From Heligmosomoides polygyrus polygyrus (taxonomy: Eukaryota > Nematoda > Chromadorea > Rhabditida > Heligmosomidae): a stretch of DNA of 64,000 bases. The DNA lies in the NCBI GenBank assembly GCA_947396885.1, contig OX377204.1, positions 1,488,001-1,552,000 of the forward strand, in the 5' to 3' direction. The notes under the pieces were generated by a model, which saw only the letters and a list, made by a program, of their open reading frames with translations, did no database searches and was not told the DNA's origin. This document shows, piece by piece, positions 44,936 through 56,105 of the stretch (the stretch's first letter is position 1; each line of letters opens with the position of its first letter). The translations under genes were made by a program, and so were the position numbers.

Positions 44936-47900
44936 ATCACGTTAATACATACTGTAAAAATGACTTCAGAAACTTGACAAGAATCAGTTATGTCACAAAA
45001 GCTAAATGGTAAGAAAACGGAGATCTGAGTTTTCAGAAGGTGCTTACAGTGCTTAAAACGGGAACAATCGTAGGACGAAAAATCGGCCAGAAATTAAGGC
45101 AGCAAAATCGGCCATTTCATATGTAACGACCCAATAAGATGTAAACCGACAACAATCGCTTTTATAAAATTTATTAATTTGGAACATTGAAAGAGTTCAA
45201 TCAATTGTGCAATTATTCGACTATGTGCATGTTGATTAACAGTTTTTTACAACTACATATTGACTAAAGGTCGTCTCTCGCCACTTCCTCTGGAGTAAGC
45301 AATTTGATTCGCGTGCACGATTCTGATTTTCCCTGGAATATTTTCTGGATAAATATGTGTGGACTACAACAGCATGTTGACGTCTGTTGTTGGTTAAATC
45401 AAGTTAAGCATACCGCTTTGAAGTCCGTTGGGAAACAGGCTTCGACTATATGATGAGGCGCTGTCTCTCCCATACGACTGAACACATCGCTTAGTTCCTG
45501 CAGAATGAAAAATCGGTGCAGTCCCAAAGGGGAGGGCACCTTATAACCGGACTTTGCGTCCTACCGCTCGTCCTCGGACGCAAGCACAGCTACAAAGTGC
45601 CCCCCCCCCTCCCAGAGTCTCCTGGGAAGACCAGACAAAAGACTATAACATAACCAAAAAGTACGTCCCAAGCGTCCGAGGGCGCTCCACGGTGAGTGAG
45701 TCGACGCGCACGCATTCGGATTAGTGCGGGAATTTAAACGAGGATTACAAGCGGAGCCGCTGGAGCCTCTTTATGATCTTATAATTATTTTTCTCTCAGT
45801 AGTCCAGCGAAAGGACCCGCTATTTCCTGGGGAGAGCATCAGGTAAGCTTGTTTATATAATATGTTGCATGTGTTTATCCTCAAATAGGAGTGATTTACA
45901 AGTGATTACGGAGTGGCCCCACCATTGGGATTGCATTTGAAACATCTACTAACAACTTAAAAATTTAACTGAATTATTTGAAATTTAAATCGCATTAGTG
46001 TGGCTAACATGCATCGTAGAACGCGGTGCGATTTCATGTAAACGGCAGCTAAACAGATATAATAGACTTGCTGTGTTTTTAGACTTGTTGATTTCTGTGG
46101 GTGGTTAGAAGTACTGAATCTTCTACCATCATTCACTATACATTCTGTTGGTTTGTGATTGTTTCTGTTTCTTCTTACTAGCGGGGTTATTCACATATAA
46201 ATAAATAAATAAATAAATAGACTCACATTTAACCGTCCACGACCATAAATCCCTTTCGCAGAAGCCATGATAGGTAGAAATGCCTACAAAGTTACTACTA
46301 ATGGCTGATCAGCAGATTCTTATAATACAGAGAGAAAAGCCTGGTGGGTAAAGTGACGGAAGTCCGAAAAAAAGGAAGAAACGAGGTGATAATCAACGAG
46401 GCAGACAACGGCGGGGTTGTCCTGGCTCTGCCACCATCCACAGTGGTAGTCACAGCCGCTCGAATTCTCTTCTGCACTAGGTCAGCCCTATTCACTATTT
46501 CATTACACATGCCATTTTCAAGTAAAGCTGAACAGTTTTTTAATCAAACAGGGCCGTTTCCGAGGCAGCTTTTTGACGCTTTCGAAATCAAATTGCATAG
46601 CTTCAAGAATAAAATGAGCATCAAGATGAATTTTTATCCTAGAAAAATGTAGTACTTCGTTCCCAAAAAACGTTTAATCATCTGCTCCAGAAACATGAAC
46701 GTTTGAAATTTGAAAAATTTGTAATTTTAATTTTTCATTTTTTGGATTTTTCAAAGAGTTTGGTATTTCATAAAGGCAAAATGTTCAAAGTGCAAAAAGC
46801 AGCAAATTAATAGTGAATCGAAAAAGAATTCGCGTCACACACTCGTCTATAGCGTTCTGATTTTCATTTAATTGACGGAGGAGATGTCGCTTACATCAAA
46901 CAAGGACATGTGTGTTTTTTACAACTGCTGTCCTTGTATGTTAATATGTTTATAATCCCATGCAAGCAAAGCTTTGTTCCAATCAAAGGAAATTGTGACT
47001 TATGAAGGCTTTTGCACAGAAAAATCTGCGTTCCTGCTATTTAAAGCAATCTTTAATCCACTGTTTTTCTTTCAAAAATGAAACAAACAAACACGATGTA
47101 CAAACTGGAGCAATCAGAACCTTTCAGGGAAAGTCATATTGTACAACCTGTCCTAAGAAACCGGAAGTCCAGAAACCGATGTCAGATTCGTGATTAGCAC
47201 TTCAAATAACACCGGTAGCTTAAGCATGAATAACTATTTTTTCCGACCTTGCTAGTACAGCGCATGGGCCCTGTCCTGCCCCACCGGCATCGGTAACGGT
47301 GGTCCAGACCCGAGACCATGTGTGAAGCAGTATCGGTGGGGACTTACAGCACGCTTACGATCTTTCTTTCCAGCCACGCGGCACCAACTGCATGGGGCCC
47401 TGCTGCCCCAGCCGAACCAGAGGGACGGGACTGCGATGAACATTCGCTCCCTGAGGCCTCTACGACTCTGCGCCCACTTTCCCGCACGTCTCTGTGACTT
47501 CCGTTTTCCTCATAGTATTGCGAGTAATAAAGATATTGGTCTCCACCAGTCTTCTCGTAGCTCCCGCAGACACAGATGATCATACAGATTTAATATACTA
47601 CACATGCTACTACGTCTTACGAATACACATAACTACGAGTCATGCAACCTGCAAATCTACACTCACTAGGGGCATCCCACATAACAGCCCTCTAGGGTCC
47701 AGCGAGGTCTTACCTGGGACGTGTGTCCATGAGGCGATGCTCCTCGCCCCGCACCTGCGGTCACCTCACCAACGAGGAGGAGGAAGATCGTCCCTGGCGT
47801 CCCTGCCAGGGACGACCTGCCTCCTACTCGTTGTGACTGCGCTCCTCCTCGACGTTGCTGCGGTTGACCCGGCTCGCTCCGGAATTCACGGCGTCCAGCG

Positions 47901-48987
47901 GATGTTGACGGCGGACGGACACGACCGTTCTGGGCGGCGACAGCAGGCGAACTGAAGCGGGCGCGCATTCATACTTCGTCGTAGCGGATCGATGCTGCGT
48001 ATCTGACGGCTTGTGTGGCCGGTCCAAGAGGGCGCAGAGACTCTGCGTCCTTGCGAAAAGCACGACAGGCCCCTTTTTTCGAACAGTCAAGCTGATTCAA
48101 AATTAAAGGTGCTGTAGATAACAAACTCTATTATATTCTTTTCATGTATGGAGTCAAAAAGTAGTAAACAACTGGTAAGAAAGATGATGTGCCAACTTTC
48201 TTCAACAATGATGGAGGATTGCAAAAAAGCATGTATGCGAAGCACACTGTTAACCAGCTAGACATATACGCTTCTCTCTACGACCAGTTCAAAAAAAGAT
48301 GTATTATAGTAGCAGCGATGTTTTACCAGCTGTGAATCCCTCCATCGCTTAACCTTTTCAATTATTTTCCACCTCGAATGGCTTCGCACCTCAATGACCG
48401 CCCTTGTTTAACAATGACGACCGAAGTCCAAAGCCCGCTCTAGACCCAGGCTCGAGTGAGGCTGGTGAGTTCAGAAGCACCAATATCGCTCAAACTTTGT
48501 TCGTGGGGGTTATTTTGGGTGCTGATCACGAATCTGACGTCAATTTTTAACTTGCTTAACATGGAATTCACAAATTTTCACTTTTACAATTTCAAGGAGC
48601 TCGATGAACCTAAACGACATTTGTTGCCATGTTTTTGTTCAAAATGTGTTGGAAATGGGAATAAAAGTTCTCACTGAAGATAAATCGCAAAATGCAAAAA
48701 CAACAGGGTAGGGAGCTGTCGAACCAACGACCACATTCCTGTGAAGCGAGAACACCATCCACTCCGTCAACCGACAACATCGGGCTGGATGGCAGCAGAG
48801 CGTAATGAATTTCGCACTCACTTCTTCACGCGCCTTTTCCAACCACACAGGAGTATTCCGAAAAAATTAACTACGGTTTTGGAGTCCCCACACGGGACCC
48901 TACATCCTTCAAAAGCTCGCCGCAAGTTTGGAGGCTCTACTTGTTAGAATATTCATAGAATAAGATATAAGACTCCTCAAAAATTAC
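44936..48987. other. Unassigned sequence
   Basis: A possible non-coding plus-strand exon, 45801-45843 (TTTTTCTCTCAG before, GTAAGCTTG after), has no coding partner. 47230-48080 is GC-rich with a GAGTAATAAAGATATTGG block, LTR-like but unproven. Fragments of the GGTGCTGATCACGAATCTGA motif lie at 47175-47215 and 48505-48545. Later exons of the membrane-protein gene may hide here. Confidence 0.35.
46194..46220 (+). repeat. (ATAA)n tail of a retroposon
   Basis: ATAAATAAATAAATAAATAG preceded by TTCTGTTTCTTCTTAC..GGTTATTCAC, similar to the sequence before the 30.0 kb tail. Confidence 0.6.
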
Positions 48988-51900
48988 CTTCAAATTCGTG
49001 AGGCGCGTCGTCGTGTCAGAATCCACACTACGCTGGTAGTCTATTGAAGCACTTCGTACGAAATCAAGGCTGTGTGTATTTCGATACGTCACCGTGATGA
49101 AGACCATTATCGCGAGCAAGACAATGAATCCGATGATGAGCGGATACAACAATACCTGAAGATTTCTGACTCATTTTCTAAAATTTATGAAACCCAGCTT
49201 CAAAAAACCTATTGAAGCACTTCGTACAAAGTCAAGGCTTGAATTTTTGAAAATGGTCTCTTGATGAGATTTGACTAAGAAGGATGGGGAGTATGGATTC
49301 CTTAGACGAATTTATTAAAACTGTAGGGCAGTCAGTCATCAGCTTCAAGGAACTGATAGATTCTCCAGACCTAGGTTAAATTGGACATCGCCTCCTGTCA
49401 CCTGCATCACCTGTCGTTCCGCTGATCACCGAGTTGGTCGAGCGGACGCCAGCAGCGTCTTCATTCGTCCCTGTCGCGTGCCAGAGTGGTCCAATGGATC
49501 CTTCTCGCTCTAGGGACACGAAAAGCGTAATATCGTTCGTTCAAGGCTTTCACGAAGAAGTCCGACCAACGCGTTGTTGGTCGTCCTGGCGTTCCTTTGA
49601 CAACCCGCGGAATCCAGTCGGTGACGGCTTTCGTCCAACGGATGCCTGCGAAGCGCATTACGTGCCCGGCCCACCTAATTTTCGACGACTTGGCCTATGC
49701 GACGGCGTCTCTGATTAGGAAAGCGAAACAAATAAAACCATGTTGATCAGCCTCTGCTAGGAAATGGAAAACAGATGTCCTATCATAGGCTAGATCAGTG
49801 TGTCGTTTTTGCAAAATAGTTCATTTTCAGCCATCATTGTCAAGCAGATTAAGGAACCATCTTTTACTACTATGGTTGCCCTTCTTTCGAACAAAGAAAT
49901 ACCCTAAATATTTCGTCTTGCTTTACATATAGTATTGTTCACATTACAAAGCGACCACAATTCTCGCAAACCGCCGTAGACAGATGCCGGATTCATCAAT
50001 CATTATACCCGCGGTTTGCGGAATAGAAGGGAGTGGGTAGGTATACCCACGATGAAGCATTAATCTCTCTCTACCTTTTATACCCTATTACGGCTTGGTT
50101 TAATTGTTGATAAATCCGGCACAGATTACAAATGACCTTTCTAATGAAGCAAGCAGTTATTTTTCAAAATAAAGGATAAGGATAAAGGACGGCGTTACTC
50201 AATCCCTTCTGGGATGCGCCAGCGCATTCTACTTCTACGGGATGTCGTGGAGGCGACATGAATGCGTATTTGGCCATACAATGACTTGCGGTGGCCAGCC
50301 GATGAACAAGTCAGCGCTCTATCCTTCCCAGACAAGTCTGGTACCAATTCACCGACCCCTGAGGGATGGAAGGCTTGGTTGGCCTGGGCGGGAAATCCGA
50401 ACCAGGAACCTGGTATCGGGTGCACGCGACAGCCGCGCCTCCTCCGACTGCGCTACACGCGCCCCTTTTTTAAAATATTTTAATTAAATAATAAGCAAGG
50501 ACACCTATTGCACGACGACGGTGGCACGTCTTCTGAACGCAGACGCCCTTTGCTCGACATCGGTGACATATCTTCCGAACCCAGACGCTCGTGTACGACA
50601 TTGGTGGCACGCCTTCTGAATCTGGACACTTCTTGCGCAACATCGGTGACATGTCTTTTGAATATTGACGCCTGTTGATCGATGTCGACAAGACGTCTTC
50701 AGAATCCGGACTTTTGAACCCGGACGCTCGCTGCACGACTTCTGTGACACGCCTTCTGAATCCGACACCCGACGTGTGACGTCGACAAGACGTCATCAGA
50801 ATCCGGAACTTTGAACCGGGATTCTCCCTGCATGGCGTCGATGACACGACTTCTGAATCTTGACGCCCCTAGTTCTAGCGGTGACATGTCTTTTGAATCC
50901 TGACGCCTGTTGATCGACTTCTATGAAAGGCTTCATACAGACGGACAGACGGACAGACGGACAGACGGACGGACAGACGGACGAATAGGCAGACAGACGG
51001 ACAGCCACTATTTTATATACAGTATTACATTTCATTTCTTGCTACGCTCAAAAAAAATCGACAAAAGCCTAGAAGCATACATCGTACTGTTCCTGATTGA
51101 CGGTCGGATGCTTCTTCATTGCTTTGAATTCAACACTCTGAAAGAAGTTTTAAAAAAATGATGTCGAACATGCAACACAAGATCATTTAGCCATCATACT
51201 GTACAAAGAAGCCAGTGCAGAGGAAAATCATCAGAATTTTATTGGATCTGTCCTAGTGGAAGGTAAGCATATAGTGCATGACTTCCATTTCTTCCATTTC
51301 ATCCTACCTCCTCCCTTACCTTCATTCTACGGGCTGGCAGGTCCGCGTCAGGGACTGTCGGACCGAGGAGTTCGGCCGACACTCAGCCGACCTGAGCGCG
51401 AGTCCCGAAAGCGAGAGTCGGGAGTGCGTGGGCGAGTGAGGGGCCGAAGCCGTAGTAGTCTGGACGAGTTGCACCCGCTGCCGATCTGTCCCTTTTATAG
51501 TGGGCCTGGGCGGGGCCGCTGCCCGGACTGTGGATGACGTCATGACACGTGTCATGGCATGCGACAACGTACGAAATTGGTTCTTTACGGTTGCCCCTCC
51601 CGACTAGGACAGATCCATTTATTGAGATCAATTCGCACGGTGAAATCTGTGACTTTACCTTGATCATTGCCAACACGTCTTCCTCGTCATTATCACGATC
51701 CATGTCGCGAGCTACTGGGCTTCGTGTCGGAAAGACGATCGACTAAAGATTTCAAGTACATTGGAGTGTTCATTGTAAACTGAGGCCGGATTCATCAACG
51801 ACTTACAGCAATTTAACAGAGAAAATACAGCCGAAATCCAGGATAGAGCAGCTTATCAAGCGATATGGTGAAACATTTCGCCGCACTATCATGGATTTCG

Positions 51901-54900
51901 GCTGTATTTCCTGTGTTAAATTGCACAAAGTCGTTGATGAATCCGGCCCTGGCCTACTTTGAAACCAGAAGATCGCCTTCCAAAATGTCACTGGTGTTCA
52001 GAGAGAGAATTAAGCTTGGAATTACTAAGTGTTGCTGATTGAACTTATTACTAGGTTGGCTTTCTTCTGGCGGTTTCTGTGCAATCGCTTTTCGTTCGTT
52101 TATTACTGAATTAGTATTCAATTTGCTTCGCATTCTTTATATAACGTCTATTACGGAATCCCTCGCTCTCTCAATAACTAATTTGTGTTTCACTTATGCT
52201 TAATGGTTGTGTTTCTTCAGAGACTCGTTGAAGTATGTCAATGCAACCATTCCGAATGATGTTTTATTTCAATTTTAAACTGGCCGATTCACCGTCGAAA
52301 CAGCCGTGAAAGTCAGACGTGTGTAGGGCTGAATAGTGTTGAAAATGTTAGGGTGTCCCATAATTTTTTGGGCTATCGTTCCGTTTTCATTAAAATTTAT
52401 TGCAACAAGATAATGACAAAGGGTAGTCAAACGATGCATTCTCCATCTGTGGAGAGAAAGTTGATTGCATTCTCCCAGAAAGAAGTTGGCCTGCTGCCGA
52501 TCCATTCGTCGATTGTGCGCTGAACTTTTTTACGTTGCAAGCATCGTTTGTTCATGGAAAAGTGAGCAGGTCTTCTGAATTCTGCATAGTCACAAGGGCT
52601 GATATTTGCTGAATAGGCAGGATGTGCCGCAATTTCGATAGACTCCTTCCTCATCGTCTCCTGCGTTCGTTTCGCTCTATACGGTCGCGCTTAACCATCA
52701 AACACGAATAGCACCGAATATCGGGTACTTCTCAAGCAGCGTACGCTTCATTTTCACCACATCTTCAATGAACAAGACTGCTATAATCGTCTGTCTATCC
52801 GGTAAAAGCGAGTAGGGCACGTCTCCGGTCCGATCGGTATTCCAGTATTCTTCCTGTCCGTAAGGCCCCGTTTTATAAATACCTCCGACGCCGAGCGACG
52901 CGTCGGCATGTATAGGTGCCAAATTGCTTGATCGCATCGCCCGATCAATGTGGCCACAAGACGTGGTGTCGCATCGTTAAGCGTCGAAGTATAAACGAGC
53001 CTTAGACCAATGCTGTGCATTCCCTTCCTGAAACGATTGAACCAAGCTACACATGTTGACTTACTGCAGAAATCTGGACTTAACAATGCAACGATAGCCT
53101 TGAGAGCAGCGTACGCAAGCATCCAGAACGAAAGTGATGGAGAAGCAAGTCGCGATTTCGGTAGTCGGCAAATTCATTTTCAAGAAATTGCCAAAGTGAG
53201 GGCAGTAGGCCGATAGAGGTAGGCGATATGCCATGGCGAAGCATATTCTAATCGCCTTGTTGTGCCAAGAGAACACCCCGTTTGAGTGTTGTATAAAGAA
53301 GTTGTAATGCGCAAAACACTCATGGTTCAAATGGTTCAGAAAATTATGGGACACCCTGATAGTAAGGACCGTACAACGGAGAACCAAGAAATTTCGTTCG
53401 GGAGATTTCAACTTTGAACATGCACCCCGAAGCGGTAGACCTACAGCAATCCAGGACAGCGATTTGAACGCTTTCCTGGAAGCTCACGTTGATTTCAACC
53501 ACTTGTTAAATTATTCCGTCGCAGAGGGGAGCGCAGAGCAGATCAGCGCTTGGAATCATCCATACCTCGCCAAGCTGCGCTCGCAGGGACGAGTATCTCG
53601 AGCCACAGCAACAGAGTGACCCCTCCCCGGGACAGCTTATTGTTAGTACTAGAAACTTTGGCACAATTAGCTAGATGAACCAATGAACCACCCCTCTAGT
53701 TAGTTATCCAGCGCACGAAGAACGCAGCACCAACCATACATTTCCACAAGCACGATTCTGCCATACGGCCACAAAATCTACACCGTAGCTTTGGGCGTCG
53801 GGTGAGGTGTGCTTCGTGCAATCGCAGAACCAAGCCAGGGAAGGGAGTCCATGGCTGGGTTTTGTGCTCTTCGAGCGGCGAAGCGCATACGGCAGAATGT
53901 GCAAAAAAAATGCACCAAGATCACGTACGCGTCAAGACTCTCAAATCCCGAGTAGTCACCTGAAGGACAAGCATGTTACAAAGCAGGGGAACCGAACCCC
54001 CACCTCCCTCGCATGAAGCGACCCCCTGTACCGCGAGCCGCTTGCCTGGGGCGCCATCGCGTGCGCACTAGGCATCGATCGAATTTCAAGGCAGACGCCA
54101 ATGCGCGATCTCTAAGCTAGGAGGACGCAGACAGCAAAAGATTACGGTGTAGAAATTGTGGCCGTATGGCGAAATCATTCCTCTTACACTTCCTGGGCCA
54201 GAATCATCAACCGCTTACGGCACGATGGAAATACCGCCAAATACCAATAATGATGAATGTTATATCAGGGGGTTTGGCGGTATTTTCATCGTTAGAGGGC
54301 CGTAAACGGTTGATGAATCCTCCCCAGGCAGACCATGCGGAAGAAGGGAGGAAATGTCGGAGGGGGGGGGAGGGGTAGAGAGAGAAGAGGGAGCTAGGGC
54401 GCTCAGCGTGCGGAAGCGTGAGCAGATTACAACAGAGACTAGAGCGACTGGAGCAAGACAGCGCTGGCGCTCGAGTATGAACACTTTTCGGAGACGAGCG
54501 CTCGATTTGAATCGATTTGCATGTTTTGCACGGGCGACGAGTCGCTGTTGTCGCGATGATGAACAGGCCCTAGCAGAACAGGGCGCCATAAAATTTCTGC
54601 GCTCCATCGCGAAGGAATGTGTAGGAGCACCACTCCATAAATGGTAAATCGTACCCATTTGAATCTGCGTTGATTGGCGGATGACGACGAAGCGGGCCGT
54701 TCCAGGTGTTCTACTTCCTGTGATGTCTTGGTTTCTGACTCGACAAGTTCTGCGCCGAGCTGTCGTCCTGTCAGCTTATTTTTCTTCGATACTGCAGTTA
54801 GATTTCTCGTACGATTGATATTCATCAACACAGATAGCTTCGGTACGTTTAACTTTCCTTTTGAGTGGACAGACTTCACTGGATCGACTTTTCTATCAGC

Positions 54901-54951
54901 GGTGGTCCCGACAGGTCTCCTTAACTTTTCCGACTTTGGGTTACTCGCCAT
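48988..54951 (-). CDS. N-terminal part of a single-pass membrane protein, three exons, 3' end not found
   Basis: Three open exons, all phase 0 with GT-AG borders: 54951-54655 (99 aa), 51742-51659 (28 aa) and 49155-48988 (56 aa). The first is basic and polar ([20 protein letters not shown] at the start), with a Ser-rich stretch ending ANQRRFKW. The second is [13 protein letters not shown] followed by an acidic [10 protein letters not shown]. The third opens with a hydrophobic span, [20 protein letters not shown], then a polar segment ([15 protein letters not shown]) ending TNLK before GTAATT. A long soluble N terminus, one membrane span and a C-terminal ectodomain suit a type II protein, as in membrane peptidases (neprilysin, DPP IV) or glycosyltransferases, but no catalytic domain is visible. 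Later exons should lie below 48988 on this strand. The second exon could be an alternative start, since it has its own ATG and an upstream AG. Exon 1 is the least certain. Introns hold a MITE-D and a SINE. Confidence 0.6.
49400..49715 (-). pseudogene. RTE LINE 3' end copy
   Basis: Shares the RTE 3' sequence (CGCGTGCCAGAGTGGTCCAA and GAAGCGCATTACGTGCCCGG) with the 6.4 kb copy. The frame is broken. Confidence 0.7.
49983..50124. mobile_element. MITE-B copy
   Basis: GATGCCGGATTCATCAATCA and ATTGTTGATAAATCCGGCAC ends. The centre has TATACCCACGATGAAGCATT, as in the other B copies. Confidence 0.75.
50168..50465 (-). mobile_element. SINE1 copy, best preserved in the window
   Basis: Minus strand: complete GGGGCGCGTGTAGCGCAGTC head, B box, body and (ATCCTTT) tail. 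Suitable as the family reference. Confidence 0.85.
50495..50930. repeat. 42-bp minisatellite, about ten diverged units
   Basis: Units of the form GACATCGGTGACATGTCTTC, TGAA, CCAGACGC recur at about 42 bp. Single diverged units recur at 59585-59640 and 60408-60460. Long minus-strand frames here are by-products of the repeat. Confidence 0.8.
50936..51003 (+). repeat. (GGACAGAC)n microsatellite
   Basis: GACGGACAGACGGACAGACG-type units continue to 51003, next to the 42-bp array. Confidence 0.9.
51244..51616. mobile_element. MITE-D type element with GC-rich interior
   Basis: GGATCTGTCCTAGTGGAAGG and CCCGACTAGGACAGATCC are inverted ends. The interior 51340-51540 is GC-rich and not shared with other D copies. 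Confidence 0.65.
51783..51951. mobile_element. MITE-A copy
   Basis: AGGCCGGATTCATCAACGAC and TCGTTGATGAATCCGGCCCT ends, arms with GAGAAAATACAGCCGAAATC. It lies 40 bp upstream (minus sense) of the 51742 exon. Confidence 0.8.
52348..53357 (-). pseudogene. mariner remnant split by a MITE-C
   Basis: The ends TTAGGGTGTCCCATAATTTT (52348) and AAATTATGGGACACCCTGAT (inverted) bound it. Minus-strand frames give [12 protein letters not shown] (N terminus) and [37 protein letters not shown] (C terminus). A MITE-C occupies 52861-53004. Confidence 0.75.
52861..53004. mobile_element. MITE-C copy inside a mariner
   Basis: TAAGGCCCCGTTTTATAAAT and ATAAACGAGCCTTA ends with the TGATCGCATCGCCCGATCAA centre. 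It interrupts the mariner at 52348-53357, so it is younger than that mariner. Confidence 0.75.
54192..54328. mobile_element. MITE-A relative
   Basis: CCTGGGCCAGAATCATCAAC and GTTGATGAATCCTCCCCAGG ends, with AAATACCGCC arms. Confidence 0.7.
54394..54573. mobile_element. Diverged MITE-C relative
   Basis: Right end GCGATGATGAACAGGCCCTA. The left end CTAGGGCGCTCAGC is a poor match, and the stem contains TAGAGCGACTGGAGC, as in the 17.3 kb relative. Confidence 0.45.
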
Positions 54952-55683
54952 GGTCAATACAGAGTAATCGAGCGTTGCGTATTTCGCTGCAGCTGGAAGC
55001 CTTTCTGGAAAAAATATATGACCAACTAATGTAATACGTTCTGCGGATGTACTTCGAAACGTACTAGTATGAGATTTTCTTTCAATTGTAGTTTGAGTGA
55101 AGAACGATTTTGGAAAATTCTCGGGAAACTGGTTGGTGTCGTTGCGAAGAGGTGAAGATATACACTTGTGAGAAAAATATCTGAAACTGAAGACTACATT
55201 AGAGATAGAGCTCCGCCCGCCTACAGTGCTGAAAGGAAGAAGCTCCTGACACGAGTATGGCTAATTGTATGAAAAGACGACAGAATGCCTCTTGCATACG
55301 GACATGAAGGCGAGCTGCATGCGAATGAACGTCGCTAACACTCCACTTCACTAAAAACCACAGTGACACAGATACTGATTAGTATGACCGAGAAACAAAC
55401 AATTCAATCATGATAGAGGCATTCCTAACTGGAGCTTCTTGTGAGCTGGTGCTCCATGAAATGGTCTGCAAGTCATCATGTCGGAAACACATCTTATATA
55501 CGTCTGTAGAAAATTGAAATGGAAACATTTATCACGTCGCACACACTTTCTATTCTATAGTAATAGTAACACAAAACGCTGAAAACTTTCAGGACAGCCT
55601 AATAGCTGCCACCTATGTCATGGTTTCCGCATGAAAAAACACCTTAATTACGTCGAGTGGAGCAAGTTAGAAAGAAATAGAAA

Positions 55684-55960
55684 AAATGAACTACATCCAC
55701 AAAAAATCGATAATTTGATCAATATCGATTCATGTCGATCGACCCTTCAAAAACGAGCTTCAAACTTGTGTTCAGCAACCTCGATTCCCCCAGGGCTAAA
55801 GTTTTGGACCGCTTCAACTACATCCACAAAAAATCGATAATTTCATCAATATTGATTGATGGCAATCCAGAATTCAAAACAAACGTCAGATTCGTGTTCA
55901 GCGACCTCGAATACCCCAGCGCTAAAATTTCGGGCCGCTATCGATCGTCATCAACGGTTG
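55684..55960 (-). repeat. Two units of the 108-bp repeat family
   Basis: The complement contains the same blocks as the 21.2 kb array (GCTGAACACGAATCTGACGT-like), with ATCGAT-rich cores near 55705 and 55835. It is followed by CAGA and CA microsatellites. Confidence 0.7.
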
Positions 55961-56007
55961 AGTATCGTCAATACGCCATTGCTCCACTCCAGTTGTGACG
56001 GAAACAG

Positions 56008-56030
56008 GCAGGCAGACAGACAGACAGACA

Positions 56031-56102
<72 letters not shown>
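56008..56102 (+). repeat. (CAGA)n then (CA)n microsatellite
   Basis: GGCAGGCAGACAGACAGACA gives way to about 35 CA units without interruption. It abuts the 108-bp repeat units. Confidence 0.95.

Positions 56103-56105
<3 letters not shown>

Noticed and set aside
47230..48090. Retroelement LTR or protein-coding exon (47583-47344 minus)
   Set aside because: Both readings are possible and neither has splice sites, domains or terminal repeats to support it.
50470..50887. Frames of 62-125 aa with repeated CHR motifs resembling zinc-binding repeats
   Set aside because: They are translations of the 42-bp minisatellite (14 codons per unit) in several frames at once, with no start or splice context.
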